64,000 nt of DNA from Astropecten irregularis (taxonomy: Eukaryota; Echinodermata; Asteroidea; Paxillosida; Astropectinidae): NCBI GenBank assembly GCA_963971285.1, contig OZ020261.1, forward strand, positions 3,348,001 to 3,412,000. The letters are read 5' to 3'. The number at the start of each line of letters is the position of its first letter. Position 1 is the stretch's first letter. The notes beneath the pieces were generated by a model that was not told the origin of the DNA, searched no databases, and was given only the letters and a program-made list of their open reading frames with translations. Positions 41,728-52,369 of this stretch are shown here, piece by piece. A program made the translations under genes and the position numbers.

Positions 41728-44700
41728 TCAACATTCAACATCACTGATTGTCTTAGTAGCAGCATGTGAAGAATCTAAGTTTCTTGGTCTGAGCTGACGC
41801 CTAAGTGAAGCACTGTTTTGCTCTAACATCAACTGACATGAATTCCCCTCATGCCCAGTGCTGGACACATAAGGATCTACCTTTCTGCGTTTCTTCTCAT
41901 TGCATTTGCTTTTGTCAGTAGATTCTTGATCTTGATTATGTTTGTGAGCAATGTTGATTGGAGTGAGTTTAACATAGCAATGATCCATAGCAGCTATTTG
42001 ATCTTGGACCTGTTTAGGGAAGGAGGTGGAATAAGAATGATCATGGCATCTTGACTGGTCCTCTGTACCACCTCTCTTATCCTTGCCTCTTGCTTGTCTA
42101 CTTTTCTCAACATTAGCCATGTTTGTAATCCTTTGTTTTGGACCAGGATTACAGGCGTCTGGTTCATGTGATATTTTGCTCAATTCATTTGGAATTTTCC
42201 AGTAGTAACAATGGTCCATCTTGCCTGTGCCTTTGCTGCCCTTCTGTTGTTTATTGCCAGTATAAGAATGATCATGTGGGACAGTTAGCTTATCAACATT
42301 CATCTTACTTCTAGTGGCAGTTACACTCCTTGGAGGCTTTACATGTTGTACACCTATCCTCGTTTTCTTTATTCTACTGCTTGATTTTGATGTTAGAGTT
42401 TTGATGTATGAATGATCAAGAGACGCCTTTTTCTTGTCTCTTCTGGTTCCTTTTATAGAACCTTCGTCCCTTTTCTTCATTTCCTTATTGCGGAGTGACC
42501 TACGGGTAATACTTGTTTCGACTGTGACATTAGAATTATATCCTTGATGGAGTGCACATGTTGAAAGGTCTCTATGATAACCTGTTGAGTGAAGTGTCTG
42601 ACATACTTCAGCCCCCTGTATGGCAGTTGTCTTTGATTGTTGTCCATCAGTCTCTGTAGCACTATCAGGAGACTGTGTGTCAACCTGTTCTGGAGCTGCA
42701 AATGTCTCAATGGCACAGTGCATGGCTTCCTGCATGCAATTACTGTTTATTAAACAAGGTTTCTTTTCTGGTCCACTTTCAGGTTTTGTTGGAGCTGGGC
42801 GTTTGAGCTTAGATTCACAGCTTTCAGCCAAGTTGCCAACTATAGTCATATCACTTCCACTATCAATGCATTCATTTTCAGTGCTGTCATTTTTGCATTC
42901 CAACTGCAAATCTTGGTCACTCTCTCTGGTGATGTGGTCATTTGTGTATCTTTCCATATCCTGCATCTTGACCTGTACCTGTGTGATTTCTTCCTGACCA
43001 GCATCCATGCTTGGCACAGTCTTATAGGGAGCACATTTCCACTTCTGCCTTTTGGTCATCAATGCTAAAACTTCGTATTTGTTGATTGTTTTTTTCCATG
43101 TTTTTGCAGTGCTTGTGTACTTGGTTGCACTGAGCAGGTTGCGCATGGGAGGCAGCTGCTCCTTGCATGGAGGGGAGCTCCTGTTGGAATACGTCGTCTC
43201 ATTATTAAACATGCCATCATATTCAAGTGATACAAGTCTTGCATGCTTGATATGATGATCTGGTTGCAATATGAGATCATCTACAGCTCCTGTAATACTC
43301 TCAGGATGATCTTCATCATCATTAGCCTTTATTGGTACATCTGCTAACTGCAAGGATCCATCAGCAACTTTCATTTTCTCTATGTTTACAGAAGTTGTTT
43401 GTATTCTGCATGTCTTGGCATTGAGTGGAGCTGCTTGCCGGATGATACAATATGTGTCTGTATTGATAGGGTTGTGTCTCTGCATGGTACTGCCATTCAA
43501 ACCATGTAGTGGTCGCCGAGTCATCCTTGTTTCCAACACTCCATCTCTGTCAATGGTATTGGCTACCATGCTATCATGCTTAAGCTTGCCATCAAGGCAA
43601 ATATCTTCAACCATATACAGCATCTGACTGTGCTTTTTATCAGCAACTCCACTTGCATACTTATGTGCATGTTGGGCAAGGTACGTCTTGGATGAATTTG
43701 TCTGTTCAAGGGTTGATGTATCTGCAGACCATGACTTTGTCTGCGATACAATATGAGAAGATGGAGGTTGAACCCTTGGTGGATTTTGGTCTGATCTGTT
43801 GTCATTTAAGTTCTTTGATTGGGTGTTTTTACATCTACCTTTTTGGACAGGTTTTGCTTTCTGCTTGGACTTGTGTTTCTCATTCACTTCATTAGTGGTT
43901 TCACTAGACTCACTACCACTGTCTGCATCATGCTTGCTGCCCTGCCTGGCTTTTTCTGGTGCTTTTGACTTTCCTGCAAATGTTTGTTTGTTGTTTTCTT
44001 GCACATGTACACTGGCAGATTTCCCTCCAACTATCTTGACATCCGATCCGGTAGCCAGAGTGAATCCATTGGTACTCTCTATGGCCCCTGATTCTTGTTT
44101 CTCTGAGCTTCTGAGCAACCTTGCAGATCTTCTTACAGGTGGACTTTCTGCTTGATGTTTTTTATTCTGAACTTTTCTTGACCACAGGGTCTTCTTGCCA
44201 TTACTTGAATTGGAAGCAGTCTTTTGTCCAGTCTTGCCATCAGGGTTTAGTGATTTCTTCTCAACGGCAGCACTGTTGGATGATGTCCCAAGGGATGTTT
44301 TAGATGTATGAACAGCTGTAGTACAAACTTCAACATTTCTATTTTTGGAAACATTTTGGTTTGTAACATTCACAAATTTTGCAGCTACTGGGAGTGTGGA
44401 GCCAGTATTTGCTTGAATACTGGTATGCCTGATGTTACTGACGGAAGCTACTCCTTTGACGGTAGTCAGTGGGCGGGAAGCTCCTTGAAAGGCTGTTGGA
44501 GATATCAAGAGTCGAATTGGCTGAGCCTGGATACCACTCGGCCCTGCACCTGGACTGTTCCCTGTTACATTAACACCAAATGAAGACTGGAACTGTTTAC
44601 CTGGGCTCTTCTTCTGCTGATTCTTGAAGTACTGGGAGACAATGTACTTGGACAGACTCAATGTAATATCTTTACGATCATCTATCCGTTGCTTCCTTAC

Positions 44701-47700
44701 AAAACGCTCAATTCCTTTCAAAGTGTGCTCTTTGAAATTGTTAATCATAGCAGAGTCTACCAATGAAGAAAGATGTCTGTGGAAAGGCTTTGCAAGAACA
44801 CCTTTGTAATATCTAGAGATAAGTGAGGATGGTAGCGTCTGCATGTAGTCAAGTTTAAGAACTTCCCTGGAGGATGGAAACAGTGGCATTTCCTGGAATT
44901 CCTTATGGCTGTAACCAAGGGGAATCTTGTACTTGAACTTGGCCGTCTTTAGGGTAGTCATGGCTGGATCTGACATGGGTAGCGTATGTGGTTGTGGGGA
45001 GCCAGTTATCATCTGTAGTGCCAAACGATACAAATCAGACATGTCAATAGCTTGGAAGAACCTCATTAGTACCGTTGGTTGCAACAATGGTGGACATGTT
45101 TTGGGAGCTGAAGCAACTGACCTGCCCTGTGTATTCTGGCCCACAACTTGTTTCTGAGGAGCAGATGATGAAGCTCTCTGAGCAGTTTCTTCTTTGACAT
45201 GTTCCTCTTCACTTGACCCGGAATCCATGCCTTGAGAATCAGCTGATGGAGAATCGTCTGAATCACTACTCTTATCCAACCAACTACAATCACTGTCATC
45301 ATCACTGCTACTGCTTATCACATCATATTTCCCATACACAGGCAGCTTGTGACTTTGTTGAGCCCCTTTGAGAAGACACTGGCTGCTCTTCTTTTTGACA
45401 TCCACAATACCAATTTTCCCCGAGGAAAATAACTCTGTGCTTGCAGAGGAGTCGGACTTCATGGTTTGTAAGTGTGGTTGGAGTTGAGAAGATAGCTGAG
45501 AGATGGGTTCAACTTTTGGCTCTGACTGAACAGTCTGTTGAGGTTTAGGCTTGGGAGGTTGATGAATGCTTTCAAGAGGTTTAACCACTGCAGTTGTTGG
45601 TAGCTCATTAACAGATGGCTCAACATCTTGACGTTTGTCAGATGCAGCTGTTGTGTCTACATCACTTGTACTTGTACTTGTACTAGTACTTGTACTTGTA
45701 CTGTCACTTGCAGCAACATGTACATCTTCATGATCAGACAAATCTTTTATTTCCTTTTGTTCTGAAGATTGTTGATGGCATTGATCAGAATTAGCCATGA
45801 TGTGTTGACTGGTTAGCACCTGGCCCGAGGATTTATCAAGCACTATAGGTGGCTGACTTATCAAAGTGGGCTTGCGTGTTGTCTTGTTCTTACAGGTAGG
45901 CTCATGTTTATTCACATTCTTGTAGATACTATCTGTATAGCCACACCTGTACCTGCATCTGTACAATCGTTTCTTGCCATGTAGCTCATCAGTGATGGAT
46001 ATACTGTATGCTACCTTGTGGAATTGCTGCTTGTGCTTGTGTAGTTCTTCAATAGATGATATCTTACAGTCACACATGCTGCAAGTGTAAGGAGGACCTG
46101 CTTCTGACAATGCTGACATTACAAGAGGTAGGGTAGGTTCAGCTATCTCTGCACGGCTGCAATATTCATATTCATCAGGATGATGTAAGATCTGATGTTT
46201 ATCACATTCTTGAAGAGTTTGATGAAGTGTGTTGCACAGAAGACAGCGCCATTCCCGATCATCATCAGGCTGCTGAAGTGTCAGCTCCTGACTGCTCTCT
46301 ACTTGCTTCAGTGGACGGTGATTCAGCTTGATGTGCAGATCAAGCAGTCTTTTGGTCGGGAAAATTACATTACATGTCATGCAATACCAATGCTGCATGA
46401 GCTCTGAACTTGCTGCAGCAACTGACTGCTGACTAGTATTCTTGTCACAGACATCATTTGTAGGCTGGACATGTTTATCAGTGGTACATTTGATCCAAGA
46501 TTGTTGGACATGTTTGTGTAATGTCCGGTTAGACTGGTCTTTACAATGGCTTGTTGATGTGGATTTTACTTGCTTTGCAATCCCACTATGGAAACTCTTC
46601 TTGTGTTGTTTCAACAGTGCTTTGTTGAAATGTTTTTTGTTACACAGCAAACAGCAGAAATGAACCCTGCGTTTGTGTTGTGCCAGCTGGCAGGTTGAAA
46701 CACCCATGAAGCGACACCACTGACAGCTTGCCTTTGCCCATGCAATACTCTTATCAACAGCTTGACGATGCTGGATGAAGTACATACCTTTACTGGGAAA
46801 GAGCTGTTTACATTTCTTGCACTTGACCTCATCGGAGCCTTTCAATTTGTCATTTGGTGTTGCTTTGCGGCGTGTTATTACACGGTAATACTCTTGTTTC
46901 TCACATGAATTGGTGGCAGTTAGAGAACCACTTTCAGCACCACGTGTAACAGTGCACTTATCCAAGAAATCAGTGTTAAGAATCATGTGCTGAACCTTCA
47001 AATGGTTGGTTATTTTGATTTTGCTGTAGAATACGCTATTACATAAATTGCATACGAAGCTGACTGACTGGTTCTGCTCATGGTCTGTTGCCTGCTGATT
47101 GAAATGCCTCGCTGCCTTATGCCTTTTTAATGTACTCTTCTGTAGGAATGTAAGACTACAGGCATGGCACTGATACAACTGATCAGAATGCTGTGAAAGC
47201 TCATGCTGTGTGTATGCACCAGGAATAGATGACTTGTAGCTGCACTTGGAACATTCATACACATGGTATTTCTTGCTGTGTGTGTTCCTATGGAATAACA
47301 AAGATGGCAAGTAATTGAATGATAAATAGCACTCTCTGCATTTGAAAGAACCATAGTTTCTCTTTGCATGGGGTCGATGGCATAAACCTGGCCGTCTTGA
47401 ATCACCAAAGTACTTCTTAAGAATCTTAACTCTGGTTGTTGTTGCAATGATCTCTGAATATAGGTCTTCTCCCTGGCCACTTGAATGCTTCTTGGCATCT
47501 ACTTGAGTGTCAGGTGTCAAATCTGACTTGGAACAGTTATCCCTGTCACTCTGACTTTCTTTGAACCCTGTTTCTAGTGATGGTTGACTGCTTGCAATGT
47601 CTTGGGAACCTGGATCATCTATCAAGCACCTGTTGTTATCATCAGTGAGGCAGCTCAATGAAGTTGAGGATTCTTGTATATCTTTGGAATCTTCCATGGG

Positions 47701-47985
47701 TTCTGTTTTTAAGGAGGCACTGCTGAGGCACTTGGAAGGTTTGTCATCTATGTTAGCGGTGCTGTCTCCACTGTCTACAGTATGACAATTATCCTCCTTG
47801 TAAGCTAGATTGTCTGATGTACTTGAAGTACTGCACGGCACTGAAGACTCAACATTACTGTCCTTACATACAGGCTGTTCACATTGCATGTGGGGATGTA
47901 ATCTTTCTTCACAGAGAGAATCATTGTGATCCACTATGTCTGAGGGGTCTTTTTGCATCTTGTCACTCGTGGAATCTGCCTCCAT
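41728..47985 (-). CDS. Large C2H2 zinc-finger protein, 2085 residues in one exon
   Basis: A single uninterrupted frame. The ATG at 47985 is supported by an in-frame TAG two codons upstream (47991-47989). After an acidic Ser/Thr-rich start, about ten C2H2 fingers lie scattered at residues 216-236, 245-266, 273-294, 312-333, 389-406 (irregular), 421-442, 445-466, 535-556, 581-601 and 635-656, plus a CCHC-like one at 677-698. Then follow a Ser-Thr run (761-774), an acidic Ser patch (890-930), a possibly folded helical block (972-1125), basic RRSARLLR/RRSLRNK/RRQLRPR segments and a tail with five D-H-S/C-Y motifs. Likely a nuclear DNA-binding regulator or chromatin factor. Dispersed fingers recall the ZNF518/ZNF462 type, but orthology is not claimed. 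Confidence 0.9.
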   Translation of the reverse strand: MEADSTSDKMQKDPSDIVDHNDSLCEERLHPHMQCEQPVCKDSNVESSVPCSTSSTSDNLAYKEDNCHTVDSGDSTANIDDKPSKCLSSASLKTEPMEDSKDIQESSTSLSCLTDDNNRCLIDDPGSQDIASSQPSLETGFKESQSDRDNCSKSDLTPDTQVDAKKHSSGQGEDLYSEIIATTTRVKILKKYFGDSRRPGLCHRPHAKRNYGSFKCRECYLSFNYLPSLLFHRNTHSKKYHVYECSKCSYKSSIPGAYTQHELSQHSDQLYQCHACSLTFLQKSTLKRHKAARHFNQQATDHEQNQSVSFVCNLCNSVFYSKIKITNHLKVQHMILNTDFLDKCTVTRGAESGSLTATNSCEKQEYYRVITRRKATPNDKLKGSDEVKCKKCKQLFPSKGMYFIQHRQAVDKSIAWAKASCQWCRFMGVSTCQLAQHKRRVHFCCLLCNKKHFNKALLKQHKKSFHSGIAKQVKSTSTSHCKDQSNRTLHKHVQQSWIKCTTDKHVQPTNDVCDKNTSQQSVAAASSELMQHWYCMTCNVIFPTKRLLDLHIKLNHRPLKQVESSQELTLQQPDDDREWRCLLCNTLHQTLQECDKHQILHHPDEYEYCSRAEIAEPTLPLVMSALSEAGPPYTCSMCDCKISSIEELHKHKQQFHKVAYSISITDELHGKKRLYRCRYRCGYTDSIYKNVNKHEPTCKNKTTRKPTLISQPPIVLDKSSGQVLTSQHIMANSDQCHQQSSEQKEIKDLSDHEDVHVAASDSTSTSTSTSTSTSDVDTTAASDKRQDVEPSVNELPTTAVVKPLESIHQPPKPKPQQTVQSEPKVEPISQLSSQLQPHLQTMKSDSSASTELFSSGKIGIVDVKKKSSQCLLKGAQQSHKLPVYGKYDVISSSSDDDSDCSWLDKSSDSDDSPSADSQGMDSGSSEEEHVKEETAQRASSSAPQKQVVGQNTQGRSVASAPKTCPPLLQPTVLMRFFQAIDMSDLYRLALQMITGSPQPHTLPMSDPAMTTLKTAKFKYKIPLGYSHKEFQEMPLFPSSREVLKLDYMQTLPSSLISRYYKGVLAKPFHRHLSSLVDSAMINNFKEHTLKGIERFVRKQRIDDRKDITLSLSKYIVSQYFKNQQKKSPGKQFQSSFGVNVTGNSPGAGPSGIQAQPIRLLISPTAFQGASRPLTTVKGVASVSNIRHTSIQANTGSTLPVAAKFVNVTNQNVSKNRNVEVCTTAVHTSKTSLGTSSNSAAVEKKSLNPDGKTGQKTASNSSNGKKTLWSRKVQNKKHQAESPPVRRSARLLRSSEKQESGAIESTNGFTLATGSDVKIVGGKSASVHVQENNKQTFAGKSKAPEKARQGSKHDADSGSESSETTNEVNEKHKSKQKAKPVQKGRCKNTQSKNLNDNRSDQNPPRVQPPSSHIVSQTKSWSADTSTLEQTNSSKTYLAQHAHKYASGVADKKHSQMLYMVEDICLDGKLKHDSMVANTIDRDGVLETRMTRRPLHGLNGSTMQRHNPINTDTYCIIRQAAPLNAKTCRIQTTSVNIEKMKVADGSLQLADVPIKANDDEDHPESITGAVDDLILQPDHHIKHARLVSLEYDGMFNNETTYSNRSSPPCKEQLPPMRNLLSATKYTSTAKTWKKTINKYEVLALMTKRQKWKCAPYKTVPSMDAGQEEITQVQVKMQDMERYTNDHITRESDQDLQLECKNDSTENECIDSGSDMTIVGNLAESCESKLKRPAPTKPESGPEKKPCLINSNCMQEAMHCAIETFAAPEQVDTQSPDSATETDGQQSKTTAIQGAEVCQTLHSTGYHRDLSTCALHQGYNSNVTVETSITRRSLRNKEMKKRDEGSIKGTRRDKKKASLDHSYIKTLTSKSSSRIKKTRIGVQHVKPPRSVTATRSKMNVDKLTVPHDHSYTGNKQQKGSKGTGKMDHCYYWKIPNELSKISHEPDACNPGPKQRITNMANVEKSRQARGKDKRGGTEDQSRCHDHSYSTSFPKQVQDQIAAMDHCYVKLTPINIAHKHNQDQESTDKSKCNEKKRRKVDPYVSSTGHEGNSCQLMLEQNSASLRRQLRPRNLDSSHAATKTISDVEC

Positions 47986-48102
47986 TATCTATCCATGTCT
48001 ATCTCATCCAGACAACGTCTGTAGAAACTGCTCTGTCTAATCTTTGGCCACAGAGATGCAAAGCAGCTGCAGATATTCAAGGTCAGTCAAACGTGACAGC
48101 GT

Positions 48103-48125
48103 CTGTGTAAAAGAAAGAGAGAAAA
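48103..48125 (-). other. Probable 3' splice site in the 5' UTR of the zinc-finger gene
   Basis: On the minus strand TTCTCTCTTTCTTTTACACAG precedes ACGCTGTC, a strong polypyrimidine tract and AG at 48103-48104. This implies a spliced leader exon upstream and argues against the gene being a processed retrocopy. Confidence 0.6.
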
Positions 48126-48978
48126 AATCAATCAAGTGTTTGTAATTTACATCATGCTGGCTTTTGTAGTTCCTCAGTACTGTTGAACCTTGTTAAAACC
48201 TTGAGAATTACAGAAATTGCTCATATCAAAAGTTACCTTGTACTATGCAGAATCCATATGTTGTCAACTGAAATGCACATGTGCACCGTAATAATAGCTA
48301 GTTCGATATGAAAATATTTATTGATATCGCAATGTTTGTTTTAAATTGAAAATCAACAACTTTCAGGGATGTTTTGCCTGAGCAACAAAGCCGAAGTGCA
48401 CCAGTCCTATACCTTGGCTGCCATGCCATGCAGCGCAAGTACAGTACATTGTCCTACCAGTATGCCTGCAGCCCATCATGCATTGTGCCGTGCACATGTA
48501 AAAAACAGTATCTCTACCATAGTAGACTTCTCTAAAATAAAATATAGTCTACATATTCAGCGGACAGTACATTCACATTCCGTATACCACAATTCCAGTC
48601 TGTGATATAAATAAAATGTGTGAGTGAACATGTGGTGAAAGCGCTGCGTGTCCAACTAATTATGACCACAACGACTCGATCCAAGGCTACTGGCATTTTC
48701 CTCGCACGAAAAGTGCAACTTATCCATGGACATTTACGGTCGCATATACATCGCACCCCCGAACTTTTGACATCAGCCAACAGAAAAAAAAATTAAAATC
48801 AGACAACTTGTTCTACCTCCCCATTGTGACATCACTACAGAGATTACGTGTGATAGCGCTAACCGGCCAGCAGCACGTCAGTGTGTGATCTAGCCAGCTA
48901 ACGAACGAATGCAATCTCTGTTCACTCCACGTTTATACATGTACTGGTGCATGAGCCAATGATCATGGATCATATTAC
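48126..48978 (-). other. Upstream region of the zinc-finger gene
   Basis: Presumed 5' intron and promoter DNA. A first exon could not be placed. No TATA or strong CpG cluster recognised. Confidence 0.35.
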
Positions 48979-49650
48979 TTGACGTTAACTTTGTGTATTT
49001 CTACACCTGCATACATGTATATCACGTTCCACAATCATGCAAAGATTGAGGCATACATAGACAGTTTTTTAGAACTGGGAGATATGTCGGACCTTTTGCC
49101 GCATGCAATGCCCTCGCGGCTAGAGGGCACTCCGGCAGGGTCCATTGCCAATAGCTTAATAGCTAATACTTTGGAGTCTCCAAAATTGAAGGTTCACATC
49201 CTCTTGGAAAATCTTGAGCCAAAGAAGCGTAAAGGTAAAGCAAAATGTTTGAAACCTAAACATTCTTACACAGGGGTCTACACACAAGGACCTGCCGTAA
49301 AGCCGCCATTGCAGGGCATAGCCGAAACTCCTCTGTCCGTAACCAGCCAACCATGGCAGGCAATGAATGAGACATTGATACACACAATGCAAGCGGGTTT
49401 TGCACAGTTAACGAGCGCTTTTTCGGATGCAACCAACAAAGCTGACTGCAAATGTGGCTCTTCAAGCACCAATCTGCCTGAACCACAACCCAAACAACTG
49501 AAATCAGTTGTAGTTGTACCGGGTCCTGTAACAGAGACTGTCACTGATACGGAGCTCACTCGTCTCCTTTCCGAGAATGAGACAAGTTCATTGAATGAGT
49601 TATTGAGTATGAGGCAGAGGACAAGGCGGGCCCCAAAATCAAAGACATAA
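48979..49650 (+). pseudogene. DIRS-3 gag-like frame
   Basis: 223 codons: a hydrophobic start that is probably not native (more likely start MSDLLPHAMP), a basic stretch EPKKRKGKAKCLKPK, WQAMNETLIHTMQAGFAQL and a C-terminal ELTRLLSENETSSLNELL. Its position just upstream of a DIRS-type polymerase and the helical 'FAQLTSAF' segment fit a gag-like protein; the match is weak and a host gene fragment cannot be excluded. Confidence 0.4.
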
Positions 49651-49659
49651 CTTGCATCC

Positions 49660-50015
49660 TTAAAGGTAATATCATACTATGGTTTTTATCAAAGAAATAC
49701 AGATTCATGGGCAAAAATATCAAGACAGATACAGTAACAGTCACCTGTGAAAATTTCAGTCCTATACGGTGCCCATTTTTTGAGAAAACAGTGAAAAACA
49801 GCCACAGTAGTAAGTCTTTTCTCTTTTACTTTTGATCTTTTAAAAGATCAAAAAGATTTCTGGTCGTTGTTTTACTAATTTCTGGATACACAATTTCAGA
49901 CAGAACAATTTTAACAAACGGAATGTTTCTACCACCACCATCTTCATACCCTGTAAGTTATATAAGTAAATCTGTGAAAATTTCTGGTAGTTTCTTACCA
50001 AAGTAATACTAACAA
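49660..50015. mobile_element. TTAAAGG-type MITE, copy D
   Basis: TTAAAGGTAATATCATACTA at the left. The right end is damaged (ACCAAAGTAATACT). Contains GATCTTTTAAAAGATC. It sits between the gag-like and polymerase parts of DIRS-3. Confidence 0.8.
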
Positions 50016-50349
50016 AGTTAATTTTTTGTTGGATGAAAAAAAAAGCCAAAAAACAAAAGGCTTATTGCACACCACAAAATTATGAAAACTAATGAAGACT
50101 AAGTTAAACCCGGAAATCTGGGCATTACTCAAACCTGCCACACGTTCCCGTGATTTAAAATTCATGTGAGTACAGAAATTGCTAATTTCAGCATTTGCCC
50201 CTTACTGCAATTAACTGAAAAACTTTTGGCCAAAGAACACATCAAAGATTTTTGGCTACGGATGACACAACGCTAATGGCTATTGCCAACACTGAGTTCA
50301 ATCTCAGTCAAAGAGAGTTTATGTGACCGGACCTTAATGTCCAAAATCA

Positions 50350-51780
50350 GCGATTGTGTGCTCCGTCTGTACCAATCACTCAGCAATCACTCATGACATC
50401 AAAACGACAAATAAAGTCAGCAACAAACTTGGACCGTGACGTCAGTTTGACGACAGAAGAAAGAGCTTTGGATACAGGCACCATTCAGGCCGGACAGCTG
50501 CAAAAAAATTCAGTCGATTTCCCTGTATCAGAGGCAACACTGCCTGGGGACGGGGAACAGATGAGGCCAGACTACACACCCGTAACTTCCTCACGCATAA
50601 CAGATGAAAGTAAGCAGGTAAGCAACAATCCTGGCCAAAACCAAGCAAGCTCATTTGTTGCAGGAGGAATAAGATATCAATATGGGATCAATTAACCTGT
50701 GACCCAGTTATTTTAGACAAACACGTAGTGCAGGGACTTCACATTGAATTTGCGTCCCCAACTTAACAGATGCCATGAACTGTGCAGAGCTGAATATACA
50801 GTGTAGTTCAACAAGAAATTGATAAGCTCTTGGCAAAAGGCGTATGTAGTTGAAAGAACAGTCCATGATCCTGAAGAATTCATATCAAATATATTTCTGC
50901 GCCCAAAGAAAGATGGAACATATCAAATGATATTGAAATTGAAGGCAATAAACAAGCATGTTTAAATATTCATTTTAAGATGGAAAGTTTGGAAACTTTG
51001 CAGTCTGCAACACATTTTATGACACACATGTTACATGGAGTCTATTGATCTGCAACATTCTTATTACTCAGTGCTAATAGCACACGAACATACACGTACA
51101 AAGTATTTGAAAGTCAAATGGGGTAATATTATTTATCAGTACACATGGCTTGCTTCAGCTCCCCACATGTTTACAAAACTCATGAAACCCATATTACTCA
51201 GCCTTTAGAGGCCAAGGGCTTCATTGTACAACACATTAAATCAGTCTTTGAACCAACGCAGGAAATAACCTTTCTAGGGTTTGTGCTTAGCTCCACAAAC
51301 ATGACGGTCTCCTTAACAACTCACAAAGCCACAAAACTGAAAGAGAGTTGTCAGAAGTTGACAGCCCAAAAGTCATTTCTCATACGAAAAGTTATTGGTA
51401 TGATAGTATCAAGCTTTCAAGGTGTAATGTTTGGGAAACTTTATTACTGATACATCGAAAAAAACGAAAAAGTGACGGGGATTATGATACTCAAATGTGT
51501 TTGTCACATGAGGCATTAAATGACCTCACCTGGTGGATTGAAAACATTGAATCCAATGAAGCCACAAGGCGTTTACCTTTGATTAACTCACAGCCTAATT
51601 TATCAATCACTTCAGATGCGTCCCTTTCGGGATGGGGTGCCATTTGTAATGGCATACGAACAGGAGGTCATTGAACACCTGAAGAAGCTAAAGCTCACAT
51701 TAATGAGTTAGAAATATTGGCTGCTTTCCTTGCATTTAAGTCCTTCACAAAGAAATGGGAGAATGCAATGAACAGTCAGC
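50350..51780 (+). pseudogene. DIRS-3 reverse transcriptase/RNase H, heavily broken
   Basis: Across several frames one reads FISNIFLRPKKDGTYQMI, LKAINKHV, SAPHMFTKLMKPIL, ITFLGFVLSS, then the RNase H motifs SITSDASLSGWGA and HINELEILAAFLAFKSF. The 'DASLxGWGA...INELE' pair is typical of DIRS/Ngaro RNase H. The active-site box region near 51090-51150 is lost to a deletion. Many stops. Confidence 0.7.
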
Positions 51781-51800
51781 ACACTTTCTGGAAATTTCCA

Positions 51801-52369
51801 TTTAGTACACAAGCCCATCGTAATAGCCACAATAAGTACATGTGCACAAGCGAAATACATATCAAATCTTATTCCATGTAGTCTGAATCACATTTAGACT
51901 GGAATTATTGGGCCCAATCCATGAGCCCAGTATGCTGCTAGCTTCAGTCATGTTGGCCGGAACAGTAAGCATACATTGCACAATGTAATTGTGTGAAGTC
52001 AGCACGGCCAGCACGTGTAGGGTTCAGTCACGAAGGCCGGAAGTGCAGCATACATTGTACATTCGCTGTCAAGTAGCGCTCTGGACGGCATGGATTCTGT
52101 TGGCTTCGGTGCAGAACTCGCGGTAAGAAATCTGCTTTTAACGTCGCAACCAGCTACAAATTTTGCAGTAATCTGTTTGTTTTGGTCGTCGCAAAAAGTG
52201 CTAAAAGTAGCTCATGAGCTACTCTGATTTTTTTGTATAAAGTTGCGGCAGCATAAAAATATTGAGATACTACTGATATTGCCGATATTTTCGATATGAA
52301 AAAAATATTGCACTAGGTAAAATATTGCACTATGTTATACCTCTGCAAAACTTAGGGGTGAGTTGTATA
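51801..52369. other. Spacer with an imperfect direct repeat
   Basis: TTCAGTCATGTTGGCCGGAA near 51944 and TTCAGTCACGAAGGCCGGAA near 52022 with similar following sequence (CATACATTG) form a direct repeat about 78 bp apart. No gene seen. Confidence 0.45.

Larger units (their letters stand above)
48979..51800 (+). mobile_element. DIRS-3: decayed DIRS/Ngaro-like element, interrupted by a MITE
   Basis: A gag-like frame (48979-49650) is followed, after MITE copy D, by a broken reverse transcriptase/RNase H (50350-51780). The recombinase and termini were not found, so the borders are approximate. It differs strongly from DIRS-1 in protein sequence. Confidence 0.6.
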
